A stretch of 64,000 nucleotides of DNA from Ensifer sesbaniae (GCF_013283665.1 NZ_JABEKU010000001.1:496001-560000), one strand, 5' to 3'; shown: positions 35,409 through 44,903, numbered from the stretch's first letter. Notes: generated by a model from the sequence alone, not told the origin. Numbers and translations are program-made.

Positions 35409-36188
35409 TCAGAGCATCGAGCGGCTGAGGCCGCCATCGACCGGGAGTGCGACGCCGGTGACGTAGCTTGCCTGGCGGCTGGCGAGGAAGGCCGCGGCTG
35501 CCCCGAATTCCGCCGGTGTGCCGTAGCGTCCGAGCGGGATTTCCCGCTGACTGCGCGCCGCGACCGTTGCGATATCGACGCCTTCGCTCTCCGCGTCCAT
35601 CCGGTCGAAACTCAGCGTGCGGTCGGTGGCAAGCCGCCCGGGGAGAAGCAGGTTGACGGTCACGCCATCGGCTGCGACCTCGCCGGCAAGCGTCTTCAGC
35701 CAGCCGGCGACCGCACTTCTGAGCGCGTTCGAAGCGGTCAGCCCGACGATCGGCTCGCGGATGCTGGTGGAGGCGACGGCGATGATGCGTCCGAACTGCT
35801 GCTCCCGCATGTGAGGCAGCACCCGTCCGGTGATGCGCATGCCGGCCAGCACCATGGTTTCGAATTGCGCGCGCCAAAATTCGGGTTCGATCGTCGAGGC
35901 AGCCGAAGGGGGCGGTCCACCGCCATTCAGCACCAGAATGTCGATCGCGCCGAAATCGGCTTCGAGCTGATCCAGCAGTCCGTCGAGCAGTTCGGGTTTC
36001 GAGAGGTCGAGCGCGTAGCCCCGCGCCGACGGGCCGATGTCGCTTGCCACCTTGGCCGCCGATGCGGCATCGCGACCGGTCAATGCAACGGTGACGCCTT
36101 CGTTCGCCAGCGCCTCGGCAATGCCGCGGCCCAGTCCCTTGCTGCCGCCGAGCACCAGCGCGCGTGTTCCAGCGATGCCAAGATCCAT
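35409..36188 (-). CDS. SDR family protein without the Tyr-Lys catalytic pair
   Basis: 259 residues, Rossmann fold with ALVLGGSKGLGRGIAEAL (10-27) for the cofactor, DL at 61-62, and LNGGGPP in place of NNAG. The serine strand is IIAVASTS (135-142), but where YxxxK should be there is LTASN (150-154): both Tyr and Lys are replaced. A known subgroup of SDRs has this SNALR form; its activity is unclear. The end VTGVALPVDGGL is normal. Confidence 0.85.
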   Translation of the reverse strand: MDLGIAGTRALVLGGSKGLGRGIAEALANEGVTVALTGRDAASAAKVASDIGPSARGYALDLSKPELLDGLLDQLEADFGAIDILVLNGGGPPPSAASTIEPEFWRAQFETMVLAGMRITGRVLPHMREQQFGRIIAVASTSIREPIVGLTASNALRSAVAGWLKTLAGEVAADGVTVNLLLPGRLATDRTLSFDRMDAESEGVDIATVAARSQREIPLGRYGTPAEFGAAAAFLASRQASYVTGVALPVDGGLSRSML

Positions 36189-36302
36189 ATCCGATGCTCC
36201 TCGATGCGGAATTCAGAATGACCAGGAATAGGAGCTAGGAGCTACTACAGTTTTCCTCGAAGCGGAATCCTTTTGACTGTCGGCGGATGGGCTGCCGGAA
36301 TG

Positions 36303-36331
36303 GAAAAGCCCGGTCGGAAAACCGACCGGGC
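36303..36331 (-). terminator. Rho-independent terminator of the small secreted protein gene
   Basis: GCCCGGTCGG (36308-36317) and CCGACCGGGC (36322-36331) form a ten-pair stem with an AAAA/TTTT loop; on the minus strand it is followed by TTTTCC. It lies 27 bases past the stop codon. Confidence 0.85.
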
Positions 36332-36357
36332 TTCTTGCCCCGCGCCCTTGCCGAAAA

Positions 36358-36618
36358 TCAACGGCAGATGCGAATTTTCTTGAAGTAGACGTTGCCGTAG
36401 TGGTCGTAGCGCTTGACCTTCTTGATAAAGCAATAGGGCTCATCTTCGTAATAATAGGGGCCGCCATAGTAGTCGCCGACATAGCCGACATGCCCACCCC
36501 AGCCATGACCGTAGTGTCCATGGCCGAAACCGATCGAGAAACCGCCGGCCTGTGAAGGGGCGGCAAAGGAGACGGCGGCGGTGAAGGCAACAGCGGCTGC
36601 GATGATGAACTTGCGCAT
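36358..36618 (-). CDS. Small exported Gly/His/Tyr-rich protein
   Basis: 86 residues. Residues 1-24 are a Sec signal (MRKFIIAAAVAFTAAVSFA, cleavage near PSQA). The mature part is rich in Gly, His and Tyr (GFGHGHYGHGWGGHVGYVG, then YYGGPYYYEDEPYC) and ends in a basic FIKKVKRYDHYGNVYFKKIR with two Cys, possibly a disulfide pair. Similar small secreted proteins are common in Rhizobiales but without known role; metal binding is a guess from the His content. GAGGAG lies upstream of the start and a clear terminator follows. Confidence 0.75.
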   Translation of the reverse strand: MRKFIIAAAVAFTAAVSFAAPSQAGGFSIGFGHGHYGHGWGGHVGYVGDYYGGPYYYEDEPYCFIKKVKRYDHYGNVYFKKIRICR

Positions 36619-36792
36619 GATGTTCTCTCCTCTGGGTTGGTTGGGATGAACCTTCGTCATCCATGGGGAGAAGATCGCACGGGGCCGATATATTCGCAGT
36701 TCCGGATGGAACAGGCTGTAGCCGTCGGTTGCGGAGGACCGCGATCCGCCGGCTGCAGCGGTTGTCGGCTGCCGAAGTTCGGGGCTTTTCCG

Positions 36793-37320
36793 CTAGACGC
36801 GCTGTGCCGCTGGCGTGCGGATACGCGCCATGGCGAAAACGTCCGCCAGCGCACCGTTCCTAAGCGCATAGGCCCGGTGTGTGCCCTCCATCTCGAAGCC
36901 CGCCTTGCGGTAGAGTGCGATCGCGGGCTCATTGTCGGTGAACACGGTGAGTTCGATGCGGCTGATGCCCAGCCAGTTGTCGGCAGCGTCGATCAGGGCT
37001 GTAAGTAGAGACTTACCAATTCCTTCGCCGCGGTGATTGTCGTCGACGCTGATGCCGAGGGCGGCCGAATGGTGGCGCCGTCCCTTGCTGCGATGCAGGC
37101 CCGCCATGCCGACGATCCGACCGTCGCGTTCGGCAACGATGACCGTGTCGTCATCCGATCGGGTTTCCATCCACTTGCGTGTCTGCTCCGGGGTGGAAAA
37201 GGGCAAACGGAGTGTTCCGGATCGGATGCCCGGCTGGTTCATCAGGGCGGCAACGGCCTCCCAGTCGACGACGCGCGCCGCGCGGATGCTGATGTCAGGA
37301 GGAGCGTGCGTTTCGGTCAT
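36793..37320 (-). CDS. GNAT family N-acetyltransferase
   Basis: 175 residues. Acetyl-CoA motif A is seen in LGISVDDNHRGEGIGKSLLT (about 88-107), with ALYRKAGFEMEGTHRAYALR in the C-terminal part, resembling L-amino-acid or YhhY-type acetyltransferases. The start at 37320 has GAGAGGA upstream. The frame remains open to 37854, but that part overlaps ubiB and is not protein-like. Substrate unknown. Confidence 0.85.
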   Translation of the reverse strand: MTETHAPPDISIRAARVVDWEAVAALMNQPGIRSGTLRLPFSTPEQTRKWMETRSDDDTVIVAERDGRIVGMAGLHRSKGRRHHSAALGISVDDNHRGEGIGKSLLTALIDAADNWLGISRIELTVFTDNEPAIALYRKAGFEMEGTHRAYALRNGALADVFAMARIRTPAAQRV

Positions 37321-37547
37321 TGTTTCCTCTCTTTCGTCCGAGGAACAGGACCCAACCCTGCTCGCCTCGGCAGGGGTGGTGGGGGACTTCTCGCTCAGCT
37401 CAGCGCAACAGGTCTCCCGCACACCCCTGGGGTATGCGTGCAAAGCACCATTGCGGTCATCGAGCGATTGTCCATGGCGGAAGAATAGCAAGCGAAAGTG
37501 GAAAGACAAGTCCGCAGAACACGCCGAACGCCCGGCGTGAAGGCCGA

Positions 37548-39122
37548 TCAGGTCACCTGCCAGGCGATGTAGACGAGCGTGGCGGCGATCAGCCACAGCG
37601 CCATACGGCCGGAGCGCGTGTGTCTGGCTTCCGCCTTGCCGATCGCATGCGCGGTTTCCGCGTCGAAGCGTAGACCGTTCGCGCTCATCGCCATGATCTC
37701 GCTGGAGAACTTTTCCGTACGGGCGGCGATCTCGGGGGCGGCTTCCGCAAGCCGGAGTGCCGCATGCAGGCCGTCGCGCAAATCCGTGACGATGCGTTTC
37801 GGTCCGAGATTGTCGCGGATCCATTTGCCGACGACCGGTTCGGACGCCCTCCACATGTTGAAACGCGGGTTGAGGGTGCGCGCGACCCCTTCGACGACCA
37901 CCATGGTCTTCTGCAGCATCACCAGTTCAGGGCGCGTCTGCATGTCGAAGAGTTCGGTGACCTCGAAGAGCAGGGTGAGGAGCTTCGCCATCGAGATGGT
38001 TTCGGCCGGCTGGCCGTGGATCGGCTCGCCGATCGCGCGGATCGCTTGGGCGAAGCTCGCCGCATCGTGGTGCGAAGGCACGTAGCCCGCCTCGAAATGC
38101 ACGTCGGCGACTCGCTGGTAGTCGCGGGTAATGAAGCCGAACAGGATCTCCGCCAGGAAGCGGCGCTCCTTCTTTCCAAGCCTTCCGACGATGCCCATGT
38201 CGACGGCGACGATATGGCCGGCTTCATCGACGAAAAGGTTGCCCTGGTGCATGTCGGCGTGGAAGAAGCCATCGCGCAGCGTGTGCCGCAGGAAGGACTG
38301 GATCAGCGTTTCGGCGAGCTGGTTGAGGTCGTGGCCGGCAGCCTTCAGCCCCTCGATATCCGACATCTTGACGCCGTCGATCCATTCCATGGTGACGACG
38401 TCGCGGCCGGTCCGTTCCCAGTCGACCTTCGGCACGCGGAAGCCGGAATCGTCCTTGGTATTCTCGCCAAGCTCCGAAAGGGCGGCGGCCTCCAGGCGAA
38501 GATCCATTTCGATCTTGGTCGTCTGTTCCAGCGTCTTGGTGACCTCGACCGGCTTCAGCCGCCGCGTATAGGGCAGGAAGCGCTCCTGCATGTGGCTGAC
38601 GAGATACATCGCCTCGATGTCGGAAGCGAAGCGCTGGCGAACACCGGGGCGGATGACCTTGACCGCGACCTTTTCGGGTCCGCCGTCGCGCATCACGATG
38701 GCCGGATGCACCTGCGCAATCGAGGCAGCCGCCATCGGCTCGGAAAATTCGGCATAGAGGTCATCGACCCGCCGGCCGAGCGAACCTTCGATCGCGGCCT
38801 TCGCTTCTGCCTGCGGGAAGGTCGCCATGCGGTCCTGCAACAGCGACAGGTCGGCCGCGAACTCCGCGCCGACAACATCGGGGCGGGTTGCCAGGAACTG
38901 GCCGATCTTCACATAGGAGGGGCCGAGGCGGGCGACGGCGCGCGACAGCCGGTCGCTGCGTTCCTCGCCCAGCACCCTGCGGCGCGCGAGCAGCCCCGCC
39001 ACCTTCTGGGCGAAGCGGGCAAAGGGCGGCAGATGCTCCGATGGGATGGCCGAGACGACGCCTTCGCGCACGAGAACCCAGCCGATCCGCGCGAGGCGGA
39101 CATATGCTCCAGGCGTGCTCAT
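37548..39122 (-). CDS. ubiB: Ubiquinone biosynthesis regulatory kinase-like protein UbiB
   Basis: 524 residues, normal for UbiB. The KxGQ motif is in GPSYVKIGQFLATRPDVVG (about 70-88), followed by the atypical kinase core with VAVKVIRPGV, the HADMHQGNLFVDEAG catalytic loop and VAVDMGIVGRLG. The C-terminal hydrophobic segment (MALWLIAATLVYIAWQV) anchors it in the membrane. It aids early ubiquinone synthesis rather than acting as the hydroxylase once proposed. Start is five bases after the ubiE stop, so the two are one operon. Confidence 0.96.
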   Translation of the reverse strand: MSTPGAYVRLARIGWVLVREGVVSAIPSEHLPPFARFAQKVAGLLARRRVLGEERSDRLSRAVARLGPSYVKIGQFLATRPDVVGAEFAADLSLLQDRMATFPQAEAKAAIEGSLGRRVDDLYAEFSEPMAAASIAQVHPAIVMRDGGPEKVAVKVIRPGVRQRFASDIEAMYLVSHMQERFLPYTRRLKPVEVTKTLEQTTKIEMDLRLEAAALSELGENTKDDSGFRVPKVDWERTGRDVVTMEWIDGVKMSDIEGLKAAGHDLNQLAETLIQSFLRHTLRDGFFHADMHQGNLFVDEAGHIVAVDMGIVGRLGKKERRFLAEILFGFITRDYQRVADVHFEAGYVPSHHDAASFAQAIRAIGEPIHGQPAETISMAKLLTLLFEVTELFDMQTRPELVMLQKTMVVVEGVARTLNPRFNMWRASEPVVGKWIRDNLGPKRIVTDLRDGLHAALRLAEAAPEIAARTEKFSSEIMAMSANGLRFDAETAHAIGKAEARHTRSGRMALWLIAATLVYIAWQVT

Positions 39123-39127
39123 CGGGA

Positions 39128-39904
39128 TCAGATTTTCCAGCCGGAATGCAGCGCTGCGATGCCGCCGGTGTAATTGGTGAAGGAGACGCGCGAGAAGCCG
39201 GCCTGCGTGATCATGGTGGCGAAGTCGCGCTGGTTCGGGAACTTGCGGATCGATTCCACCAGATATTGGTAGGGAGCCTCGTCGCCGGTGATCAGTTTGC
39301 CGAACTTCGGGATCGCGTTGAACGACCAGGCGTCATAGAAGCGATCGAGCAGCGGCATCTCCACCTCGGAGAATTCCAGCACCAGCAGGCGCCCACCGCG
39401 CTTCAGCACGCGGTATGCCTCCTTCAGCGCCACGTCGATGCGCGGCACGTTGCGGATGCCGAAGGCGATCGTATAGGCATCGAAGGAATTCGCCTCGAAG
39501 GGCAGTTCCTCTGCATTGGCCTCGACGAAATCAAGGTTGGCGGAAAGCTTCTTCTTTTCCGCCCGTTCGGCGCCGACGGCGAGCATCGAGCCGTTGATGT
39601 CGAGCACGGTCGCATGCGCCTTGCGGTCGGACGCCTCGATGATGCGGAAGGCGATGTCGCCGGTGCCGCCGGCAACGTCCAGTACCCTGTAGTCTTCGCG
39701 GCGCGGCGGGTTGAGCGCGGCGATCATCGCGTCCTTCCAGGCGCGGTGCAGGCCGGCCGACATCACATCGTTCATGATGTCGTAGCGCTTCGCCACCTTG
39801 TGGAATACGTCGTTGACGAGCGGCTGCTTTTCGCCGGCGTCGACGTTGCGGAAACCGAAGGATGTTTCCATGCCGCCATCGGCCGATACGCGCTGATCCG
39901 TCAT
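39128..39904 (-). CDS. ubiE: Ubiquinone/menaquinone C-methyltransferase UbiE
   Basis: 258 residues. The UbiE signature [18 protein letters not shown] (about 40-57) and SAM motif [15 protein letters not shown] (about 73-87) are clear, with [20 protein letters not shown] further on. It methylates the quinol ring. The start at 39904 has GGAG upstream. It is divergent from mutM across 173 bases, which must hold both promoters. Confidence 0.96.
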   Translation of the reverse strand: MTDQRVSADGGMETSFGFRNVDAGEKQPLVNDVFHKVAKRYDIMNDVMSAGLHRAWKDAMIAALNPPRREDYRVLDVAGGTGDIAFRIIEASDRKAHATVLDINGSMLAVGAERAEKKKLSANLDFVEANAEELPFEANSFDAYTIAFGIRNVPRIDVALKEAYRVLKRGGRLLVLEFSEVEMPLLDRFYDAWSFNAIPKFGKLITGDEAPYQYLVESIRKFPNQRDFATMITQAGFSRVSFTNYTGGIAALHSGWKI

Positions 39905-40077
39905 ACGAAGAACTCCATCTGAACCAATTTTTCCGGCACCATAGCGAAAAGGCCCCATCCGCGCTATCTCGTGGACGGGACCGCGCCTGCGGCATAGCGC
40001 ACCCCTATAGGATAAGAAGGCCGCCAAGGAAATGCCAGCCGCCGCATCCCGGTGGCCGAGATCGCAGGAGTGCATTC

Positions 40078-40965
40078 ATGCCGGAGTTGCCCGAGGTCGA
40101 AACTGTCAAGCGCGGCCTGGCGCCGACCATGGAGGGCGCGCGGATCGTCAATGCGGAGTTGCGCCGAGCGGACCTACGCTTCCCGTTTCCGGAGAATTTT
40201 TCCTCGACCGTTGCCGGCCAGCGCATCGTCTCGCTGTCACGCCGGGCGAAGTACCTGATGATCGATCTGGAAGCGGGCGACGTGATCATCGCCCATCTCG
40301 GCATGTCCGGTTCCTTCCGTATCGAGGCAGGGCCGGCCGCGGCGAAGGGCGAGTTTCATCATCCGCGCGGCAAGGACGAGAAGCACGATCACGTCATCTT
40401 CCATCTCGACGGTGCCGACGGCCCGGTGCGGGTGATCTACAACGACCCGCGCCGTTTCGGCTTCATGGATCTTGCCCGCCGCGACACCGTGGCAAGCCAC
40501 GCCTATTTCCGCGCGCTTGGCGAGGAGCCGACCGGAAACGCGCTCGATGCCGCCTATCTTGCCGCGCGCTTTTCCGGCAAGGCGCAGCCGCTGAAGGCGG
40601 CATTGCTCGACCAGAAGAACATCGCCGGCCTCGGCAATATCTACGTCTGCGAGGCGCTCTGGCGCTCACACCTGTCTCCCTTGAAGCCCGCGGGGGAACT
40701 CGTCGACAAGCGCGGCAAGCCGAAGGACGGGCTCCTGCGACTGACGAATGCGATCCGCGAAGTCATCGCTGACGCCATCGCCGCCGGCGGCTCGTCGCTG
40801 AAGGACCATATCCAGGCGGACGGATCGCTGGGGTACTTCCAGCACTCCTTCTCCGTCTACGACCGCGAAGGAGAGGCTTGCCGCACGCCGGGCTGCAACG
40901 GTACGGTCGCCCGTATCGTACAGGCGGGCCGCTCGACCTTCTATTGCCCGCATTGCCAGAAATGA
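40078..40965 (+). CDS. mutM: Formamidopyrimidine-DNA glycosylase MutM
   Basis: 295 residues. The N-terminus PELPEVETV gives the catalytic Pro and Glu after Met removal. The helix-two-turn-helix region ([20 protein letters not shown]) and the C-terminal zinc finger (CRTPGC ... YCPHC, last 30 residues) are intact. It removes 8-oxoguanine and FapyG. AGGAG lies seven bases before the start. The enoyl-CoA hydratase follows at 50 bases. Confidence 0.96.
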   Translation: MPELPEVETVKRGLAPTMEGARIVNAELRRADLRFPFPENFSSTVAGQRIVSLSRRAKYLMIDLEAGDVIIAHLGMSGSFRIEAGPAAAKGEFHHPRGKDEKHDHVIFHLDGADGPVRVIYNDPRRFGFMDLARRDTVASHAYFRALGEEPTGNALDAAYLAARFSGKAQPLKAALLDQKNIAGLGNIYVCEALWRSHLSPLKPAGELVDKRGKPKDGLLRLTNAIREVIADAIAAGGSSLKDHIQADGSLGYFQHSFSVYDREGEACRTPGCNGTVARIVQAGRSTFYCPHCQK

Positions 40966-41015
40966 ACGCCGGCCGTCTGCGGCCTGGCGTCTCAAATGAA
41001 CCGGAGGAAACAGGA

Positions 41016-41789
41016 ATGACCTACGAAACGCTGCTGGTCGAAACGCGCGGCCGCGTCGGCCTCGTGACGCTCAATCGTCCGCAGGCGCTGAATGCGCTGA
41101 ATTCGACCGTCATGCGCGAGCTCGCGGCGGCGCTGAAGGCCTTCGACGCCGACAAGGAGATCGGCGCCGTCGTCGTCACCGGCTCGGAAAAGGCCTTTGC
41201 CGCCGGCGCCGACATCAAGGAGATGCAGTCGCTCGATTTCGTCGACAGCTATCTCGGCGACTTCATCGGCGGCTGGGACCAGGTGGCCGCGGCGCGCAAG
41301 CCGGTCATCGCAGCCGTTTCCGGCTATGCCCTCGGCGGCGGCTGCGAACTGGCGATGATGTGCGACTTCATCATCGCCTCCGAGACCGCGAAGTTCGGCC
41401 AGCCCGAAATCACCCTCGGCGTCATTCCCGGCATGGGCGGCTCGCAGCGCCTGACGCGTGCCGTCGGCAAGGCGAAGGCGATGGACCTGGTTCTCACCGG
41501 CCGCATGATGGATGCGGCGGAGGCGGAGCGCGCGGGACTCGTTTCGCGTGTGGTGGCGCCGGAAAAACTGATGGAGGAAGCGCTGGCGGCTGCCGAGAAG
41601 ATCGCATCCTTCTCGCTGCCGGCGGTCATGATGGCGAAGGAGGCGGTGAACCGCTCGCTGGAGCTGACGCTCGCCGAGGGGCTTCGTTTCGAACGGCGGC
41701 TCTTCCACTCGCTGTTTGCGACCGAAGACCAGAAGGAGGGCATGGCCGCATTCGTCGCCAAGCGCAAGCCGGAGTTCAAGCACCGCTAG
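41016..41789 (+). CDS. Enoyl-CoA hydratase
   Basis: 257 residues of the crotonase family. Oxyanion-hole strand [14 protein letters not shown] (about 64-77), [20 protein letters not shown] (about 104-123), and catalytic Glu region [19 protein letters not shown] (about 127-145) containing both expected acidic residues (Glu and the Gly-Met-Gly loop). It hydrates short-chain enoyl-CoA in fatty-acid oxidation. Start has CGGAGGAAA upstream. Probably cotranscribed with mutM. Confidence 0.93.
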   Translation: MTYETLLVETRGRVGLVTLNRPQALNALNSTVMRELAAALKAFDADKEIGAVVVTGSEKAFAAGADIKEMQSLDFVDSYLGDFIGGWDQVAAARKPVIAAVSGYALGGGCELAMMCDFIIASETAKFGQPEITLGVIPGMGGSQRLTRAVGKAKAMDLVLTGRMMDAAEAERAGLVSRVVAPEKLMEEALAAAEKIASFSLPAVMMAKEAVNRSLELTLAEGLRFERRLFHSLFATEDQKEGMAAFVAKRKPEFKHR

Positions 41790-41903
41790 GGCGGGATGAG
41801 GAAAAGTGTACGCGATTTTCCGTCTGCCTCCGCTCAAGGCTTGGGAGTATCGATCGCGTTATGGTCTTGGGTCGATCCGACCCAAGACCATCGTGATCCA
41901 AGC
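41789..41903. repeat. Dispersed palindromic repeat, composite type
   Basis: First module GGGCGGGATGAGGAAAAGTG...GCGATTTTCCGTC; second module GGTCTTGGGTCG-AT-CCGACCCAAGACC (41864-41889) with arms of 12 bases and CATCGTGATCC after it. Related copies are at 16866 and 54640. Confidence 0.7.
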
Positions 41904-41936
41904 CAAAGGGGACTCGCAGATTCTGGAAATTGCGCG

Positions 41937-41965
41937 TTGACGGGGCGGCCGTTTCCCGCTATACG
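41937..41965 (+). promoter_or_regulatory. Sigma70-type promoter of rpsT
   Basis: TTGACG (41937-41942), exactly 17 bases, then TATACG (41960-41965). It points to rpsT, leaving a leader of about 118 bases. Confidence 0.7.
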
Positions 41966-42089
41966 CCGCCCTCAGTTTGGAACGCCATCTGGGCTTTCCG
42001 GAAATACTCCCGAATTGCTTTGATGACAGGTCGCAGTGACCCGGCACGGCGAGGGCGGAGTTAATGTCAGTTTTCGAAGAGAGGCACCA

Positions 42090-42356
42090 ATGGCCAATAC
42101 AACTTCGGCGAAAAAGGCGACCCGCAAGATCGCACGCCGCACCGCAGTGAACAAGGCCCGTCGTTCGCGCGTTCGCAACTTCATCCGCAAGGTCGAAGAA
42201 GCGATCGCTACCGGCGACCAGGCAGTTGCAGCCGCAGCGCTCAAGGCAGCTCAGCCCGAGCTGATGCGCGCAGCCACCAAGGGCGTCCTGCACGCCAACA
42301 CTGCATCGCGCAAGGTTTCGCGTCTCGCGCAGCGCGTGAAGTCGCTTTCGGCCTAA
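42090..42356 (+). CDS. rpsT: 30S ribosomal protein S20
   Basis: 88 residues, highly basic, [20 protein letters not shown] at the N-terminus and the helical [20 protein letters not shown] pattern (here [15 protein letters not shown]) typical of S20, which binds 16S rRNA. The ATG at 42090 has GAGAGG upstream. A promoter lies at 41937 and a strong terminator follows, so it is a single-gene unit just before dnaA, the normal order in Rhizobiales. Confidence 0.97.
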   Translation: MANTTSAKKATRKIARRTAVNKARRSRVRNFIRKVEEAIATGDQAVAAAALKAAQPELMRAATKGVLHANTASRKVSRLAQRVKSLSA

Positions 42357-42381
42357 TCCGGCTAAGAAAAATCTGTTAATG

Positions 42382-42409
42382 AAAAGCCCGGCCCTTGCGC
42401 CGGGCTTTT
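42382..42409 (+). terminator. Rho-independent terminator of rpsT
   Basis: AAAAGCCCGGC (42382-42392), loop CCTTGC, GCCGGGCTTTT (42399-42409): eleven pairs with a T-run inside the arm. Confidence 0.92.
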
Positions 42410-42411
42410 CG

Positions 42412-42712
42412 GATTCATACTTCTGTCATCGCGATGGTTAATCCGGCAGTATTACCTTGTGTCAGTGCGATGACAAAATTTTTTAAACAAATTCAATGAC
42501 TTACGAGAGGTCCTTGTCAGAAGGATGTCTCTGGCTGGGGCTCCTCTGACCCCGGAATGAGTCAAGCGATTTTTTATTTTTTTTCTTTTTCGCCAGCTAA
42601 GCAAAGGCCGAAAAATCAAAACCCTTGATTCAACAGCGATTCTTCGCGGACTCGGAATGCGGCAAGCAAAAGGCAGGCTGAGAGTCAACGGTCAGTGCTT
42701 AAGGTTGCTTAA
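42412..42712. promoter_or_regulatory. GANTC cluster and TTAA direct repeat upstream of dnaA
   Basis: Six GANTC words, the target of the CcrM cell-cycle DNA methylase: 42412, 42559, 42627, 42638, 42649 and 42682. The last four are spaced 11, 11 and 33 bases. Just after, TGCTTAA occurs at 42696-42702 and 42706-42712, giving TTAA-N6-TTAA, one base short of the CtrA consensus TTAA-N7-TTAA. Between them lies a T-rich tract (42570-42591). This looks like the regulatory part of the dnaA upstream region. Confidence 0.6.
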
Positions 42713-43297
42713 AAATCGCGATTGATCTTGCCCATCGATCCTGCCTAAATGCCCTTCACAGGGGACACGGACCACATCTGTAAAGGAAGCAGAAGACGCC
42801 ATTTCGAAGAAATGGTTTCGATGTTTCTGTCCTTTGTATCAGGGCGGCTCCGCGTCGTTCAATCAGACAAGTCGAAGGTGAAAAACCGGATGGTTCGTTC
42901 CACTCCGGATGAGAAGCTTTCGTCCTATGGTTGTGACGGGGGCTCATGTGTCGACGGCGGGTGCAAGCGGCACCCGACGGACGGCAAAGGTCCAACGCGC
43001 GGCTCGACGCTTCGTACGAGGGTGCGAAGAGCTGTTGACGAGGAGGAGGATCCGAGGCGGTGCGGGAAGCGCACCGGAGGATTGTTGACAAGAGGCGCGA
43101 GGGGACATCCTCCGGCCACAGGTGGGCGGGCGGATGCGCGTAGCGCGCAGCGAGGCGGGAGATGAGGAGCCCGGCGTTGACTGCGACTGTGACGTTCGGC
43201 GAATGCGGCATGGCCTTCCGAGGCGCTGCAGGCGACGGACATAAGAAATGACGCCGGCAGCGATGACGGCATCTGAACATGAATGGAAGGCGGCAAA
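42713..43297 (+). other. Long dnaA leader/upstream region without a gene
   Basis: About 585 bases before dnaA. Short open frames exist on both strands but none has protein-like content or a good start. Three GTTGAC words occur (near 43034, 43086 and 43176), none with a fitting -10 box at 16-18 bases. No convincing DnaA-box pair (TTATCCACA) was seen, which agrees with oriC being elsewhere in rhizobia. Confidence 0.5.
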
Positions 43298-44842
43298 ATG
43301 CAGATGAATTTGGTGACGGCGGGCGCACTTCAGAAAGAAGGAGACGCATTCCAAGCCGGAAGCAATCTATCTCAGGCGGCGGGGGAAAAATTCGACATGA
43401 GGCACGACGCACTGTTCGAGCGGGTAAGTGCGCGTCTCAAGGCTCAAGTCGGTCCGGATGTCTTCGCAAGCTGGTTTGGGCGTCTGAAGCTCCATTCCGT
43501 ATCCAAGAGCGTCGTGCGTCTCTCGGTGCCGACCACGTTCCTGAAGTCCTGGATCAACAATCGTTATCTCGATCTGATCACCTCGATCTTCCAGCAGGAA
43601 GACGGCGAGATTCTGAAGGTCGAGATCCTGGTGCGGACCGCGACCCGCGGCGCCCGGTCGACGACACAGGAAGAAGCGTTGCCGCAGGCAGCCGAAGCTG
43701 CTCCGGCCGCACCTGCGCGCCGTCCGGCCGCAGCGCAGCCGGTCGCAACCGTTGCCGCAGCCGCGGTCGCGAGCGTTCAGAAGCCGGCCCAGGCGCCGCT
43801 TTTCGGCTCGCCGCTCGACCAGCGCTATAACTTCGAGAACTTCGTCGAGGGGTCCTCGAACCGCGTGGCGCTTGCCGCCGCCCGGACGATCGCCGAAGCC
43901 GGTGCCGGTGCGGTGCGGTTCAATCCGCTTTTCATCCATTCGAGCGTCGGTCTCGGCAAGACGCACCTCCTGCAGGCGATCGCCATCCAGGCGCTGCAGA
44001 GCGCGCGTGCACCGCGCGTCGTCTATCTGACGGCCGAATATTTCATGTGGCGTTTCGCCACGGCCATTCGCGACAACGATGCTCTGTCGCTCAAGGAGTC
44101 GCTGCGCAACATCGATCTCCTGATCATCGACGACATGCAGTTCCTGCAGGGTAAGTCGATCCAGCACGAGTTCTGCCATCTCCTGAACATGCTGCTCGAT
44201 TCCGCCAAGCAGGTCGTCGTCGCCGCCGACCGCGCGCCGTGGGAGCTGGAGTCGCTCGACAGCCGCGTTCGTTCCCGTCTCCAGGGTGGTGTCGCCATCG
44301 AGATGGACGGCCCGGACTACGACATGCGCCTCGAAATGCTGAAGCGCCGGCTGGAAGTCGCCCGCCAGGAAGACGGATCGCTCGACATCCCCGGCGATAT
44401 CCTGAGCCATGTCGCCCGTAACGTGACGGCGAGCGGTCGCGAACTGGAAGGCGCGTTCAACCAGCTCCTGTTCCGCCGGTCCTTCGAGCCGCAGCTTTCG
44501 ATCGAGCGCGTCGATGAACTGCTCGGCCATCTCGTCAATGCCGGCGAGCCGCGCCGCGTTCGGATCGAAGATATTCAGCGCGTCGTCGCCAAACATTACA
44601 ACGTCTCGCGCCAGGAACTCGTCTCCAATCGCCGCACCCGCGTCATCGTCAAGCCGCGCCAGATCGCCATGTATCTGTCGAAGACTCTGACCCCGCGCTC
44701 CTTCCCGGAGATCGGCCGTCGTTTCGGTGGACGCGACCACACGACGGTGCTGCATGCCGTGCGCAAGATCGAAGAGTTGATCGCCGGCGATACCAAGCTC
44801 AGCCACGAGATCGAGCTTCTGAAGCGGCTGATCAACGAATAG
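43298..44842 (+). CDS. dnaA: Chromosomal replication initiator DnaA
   Basis: 514 residues. Domain [25 protein letters not shown] (about 37-60), a long Ala/Pro-rich domain II linker (about 115-165), AAA+ domain III with Walker [10 protein letters not shown] near 218 and [20 protein letters not shown], and domain IV with the DnaA-box reader [14 protein letters not shown] near the end. The start at 43298 has GGAAGG seven bases upstream; starts at 43283 or at the Met before RHDALF are possible, and the first 30 residues look poorly conserved. Confidence 0.96.
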   Translation: MQMNLVTAGALQKEGDAFQAGSNLSQAAGEKFDMRHDALFERVSARLKAQVGPDVFASWFGRLKLHSVSKSVVRLSVPTTFLKSWINNRYLDLITSIFQQEDGEILKVEILVRTATRGARSTTQEEALPQAAEAAPAAPARRPAAAQPVATVAAAAVASVQKPAQAPLFGSPLDQRYNFENFVEGSSNRVALAAARTIAEAGAGAVRFNPLFIHSSVGLGKTHLLQAIAIQALQSARAPRVVYLTAEYFMWRFATAIRDNDALSLKESLRNIDLLIIDDMQFLQGKSIQHEFCHLLNMLLDSAKQVVVAADRAPWELESLDSRVRSRLQGGVAIEMDGPDYDMRLEMLKRRLEVARQEDGSLDIPGDILSHVARNVTASGRELEGAFNQLLFRRSFEPQLSIERVDELLGHLVNAGEPRRVRIEDIQRVVAKHYNVSRQELVSNRRTRVIVKPRQIAMYLSKTLTPRSFPEIGRRFGGRDHTTVLHAVRKIEELIAGDTKLSHEIELLKRLINE

Positions 44843-44867
44843 TCGCGGCCGACTGTTTCAAGAAATT

Positions 44868-44890
44868 GGCCCGGCTTTCCGGGCCTTTTT
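44868..44890 (+). terminator. Rho-independent terminator of dnaA
   Basis: GGCCCGG-CTTT-CCGGGCC followed by TTTTT, 25 bases past the dnaA stop. The insertion sequence begins 13 bases later. Confidence 0.93.
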
Positions 44891-44903
44891 CGTTTGGATT
44901 CTA

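Noticed and set aside
36793-37854. 353-codon form of the GNAT protein
   Set aside because: The first 178 codons overlap ubiB and the intergenic region and are not protein-like; the Met at 37320 with GAGAGGA upstream is the real start.
42357-43297. Chromosomal origin of replication next to dnaA
   Set aside because: No set of DnaA boxes could be found. In rhizobia studied so far oriC lies elsewhere, near hemE.
42756-43412. 218-codon minus-strand frame upstream of dnaA
   Set aside because: Cys/Arg/Ser/Pro-rich composition without any motif and it runs over the dnaA start. Regarded as non-coding.
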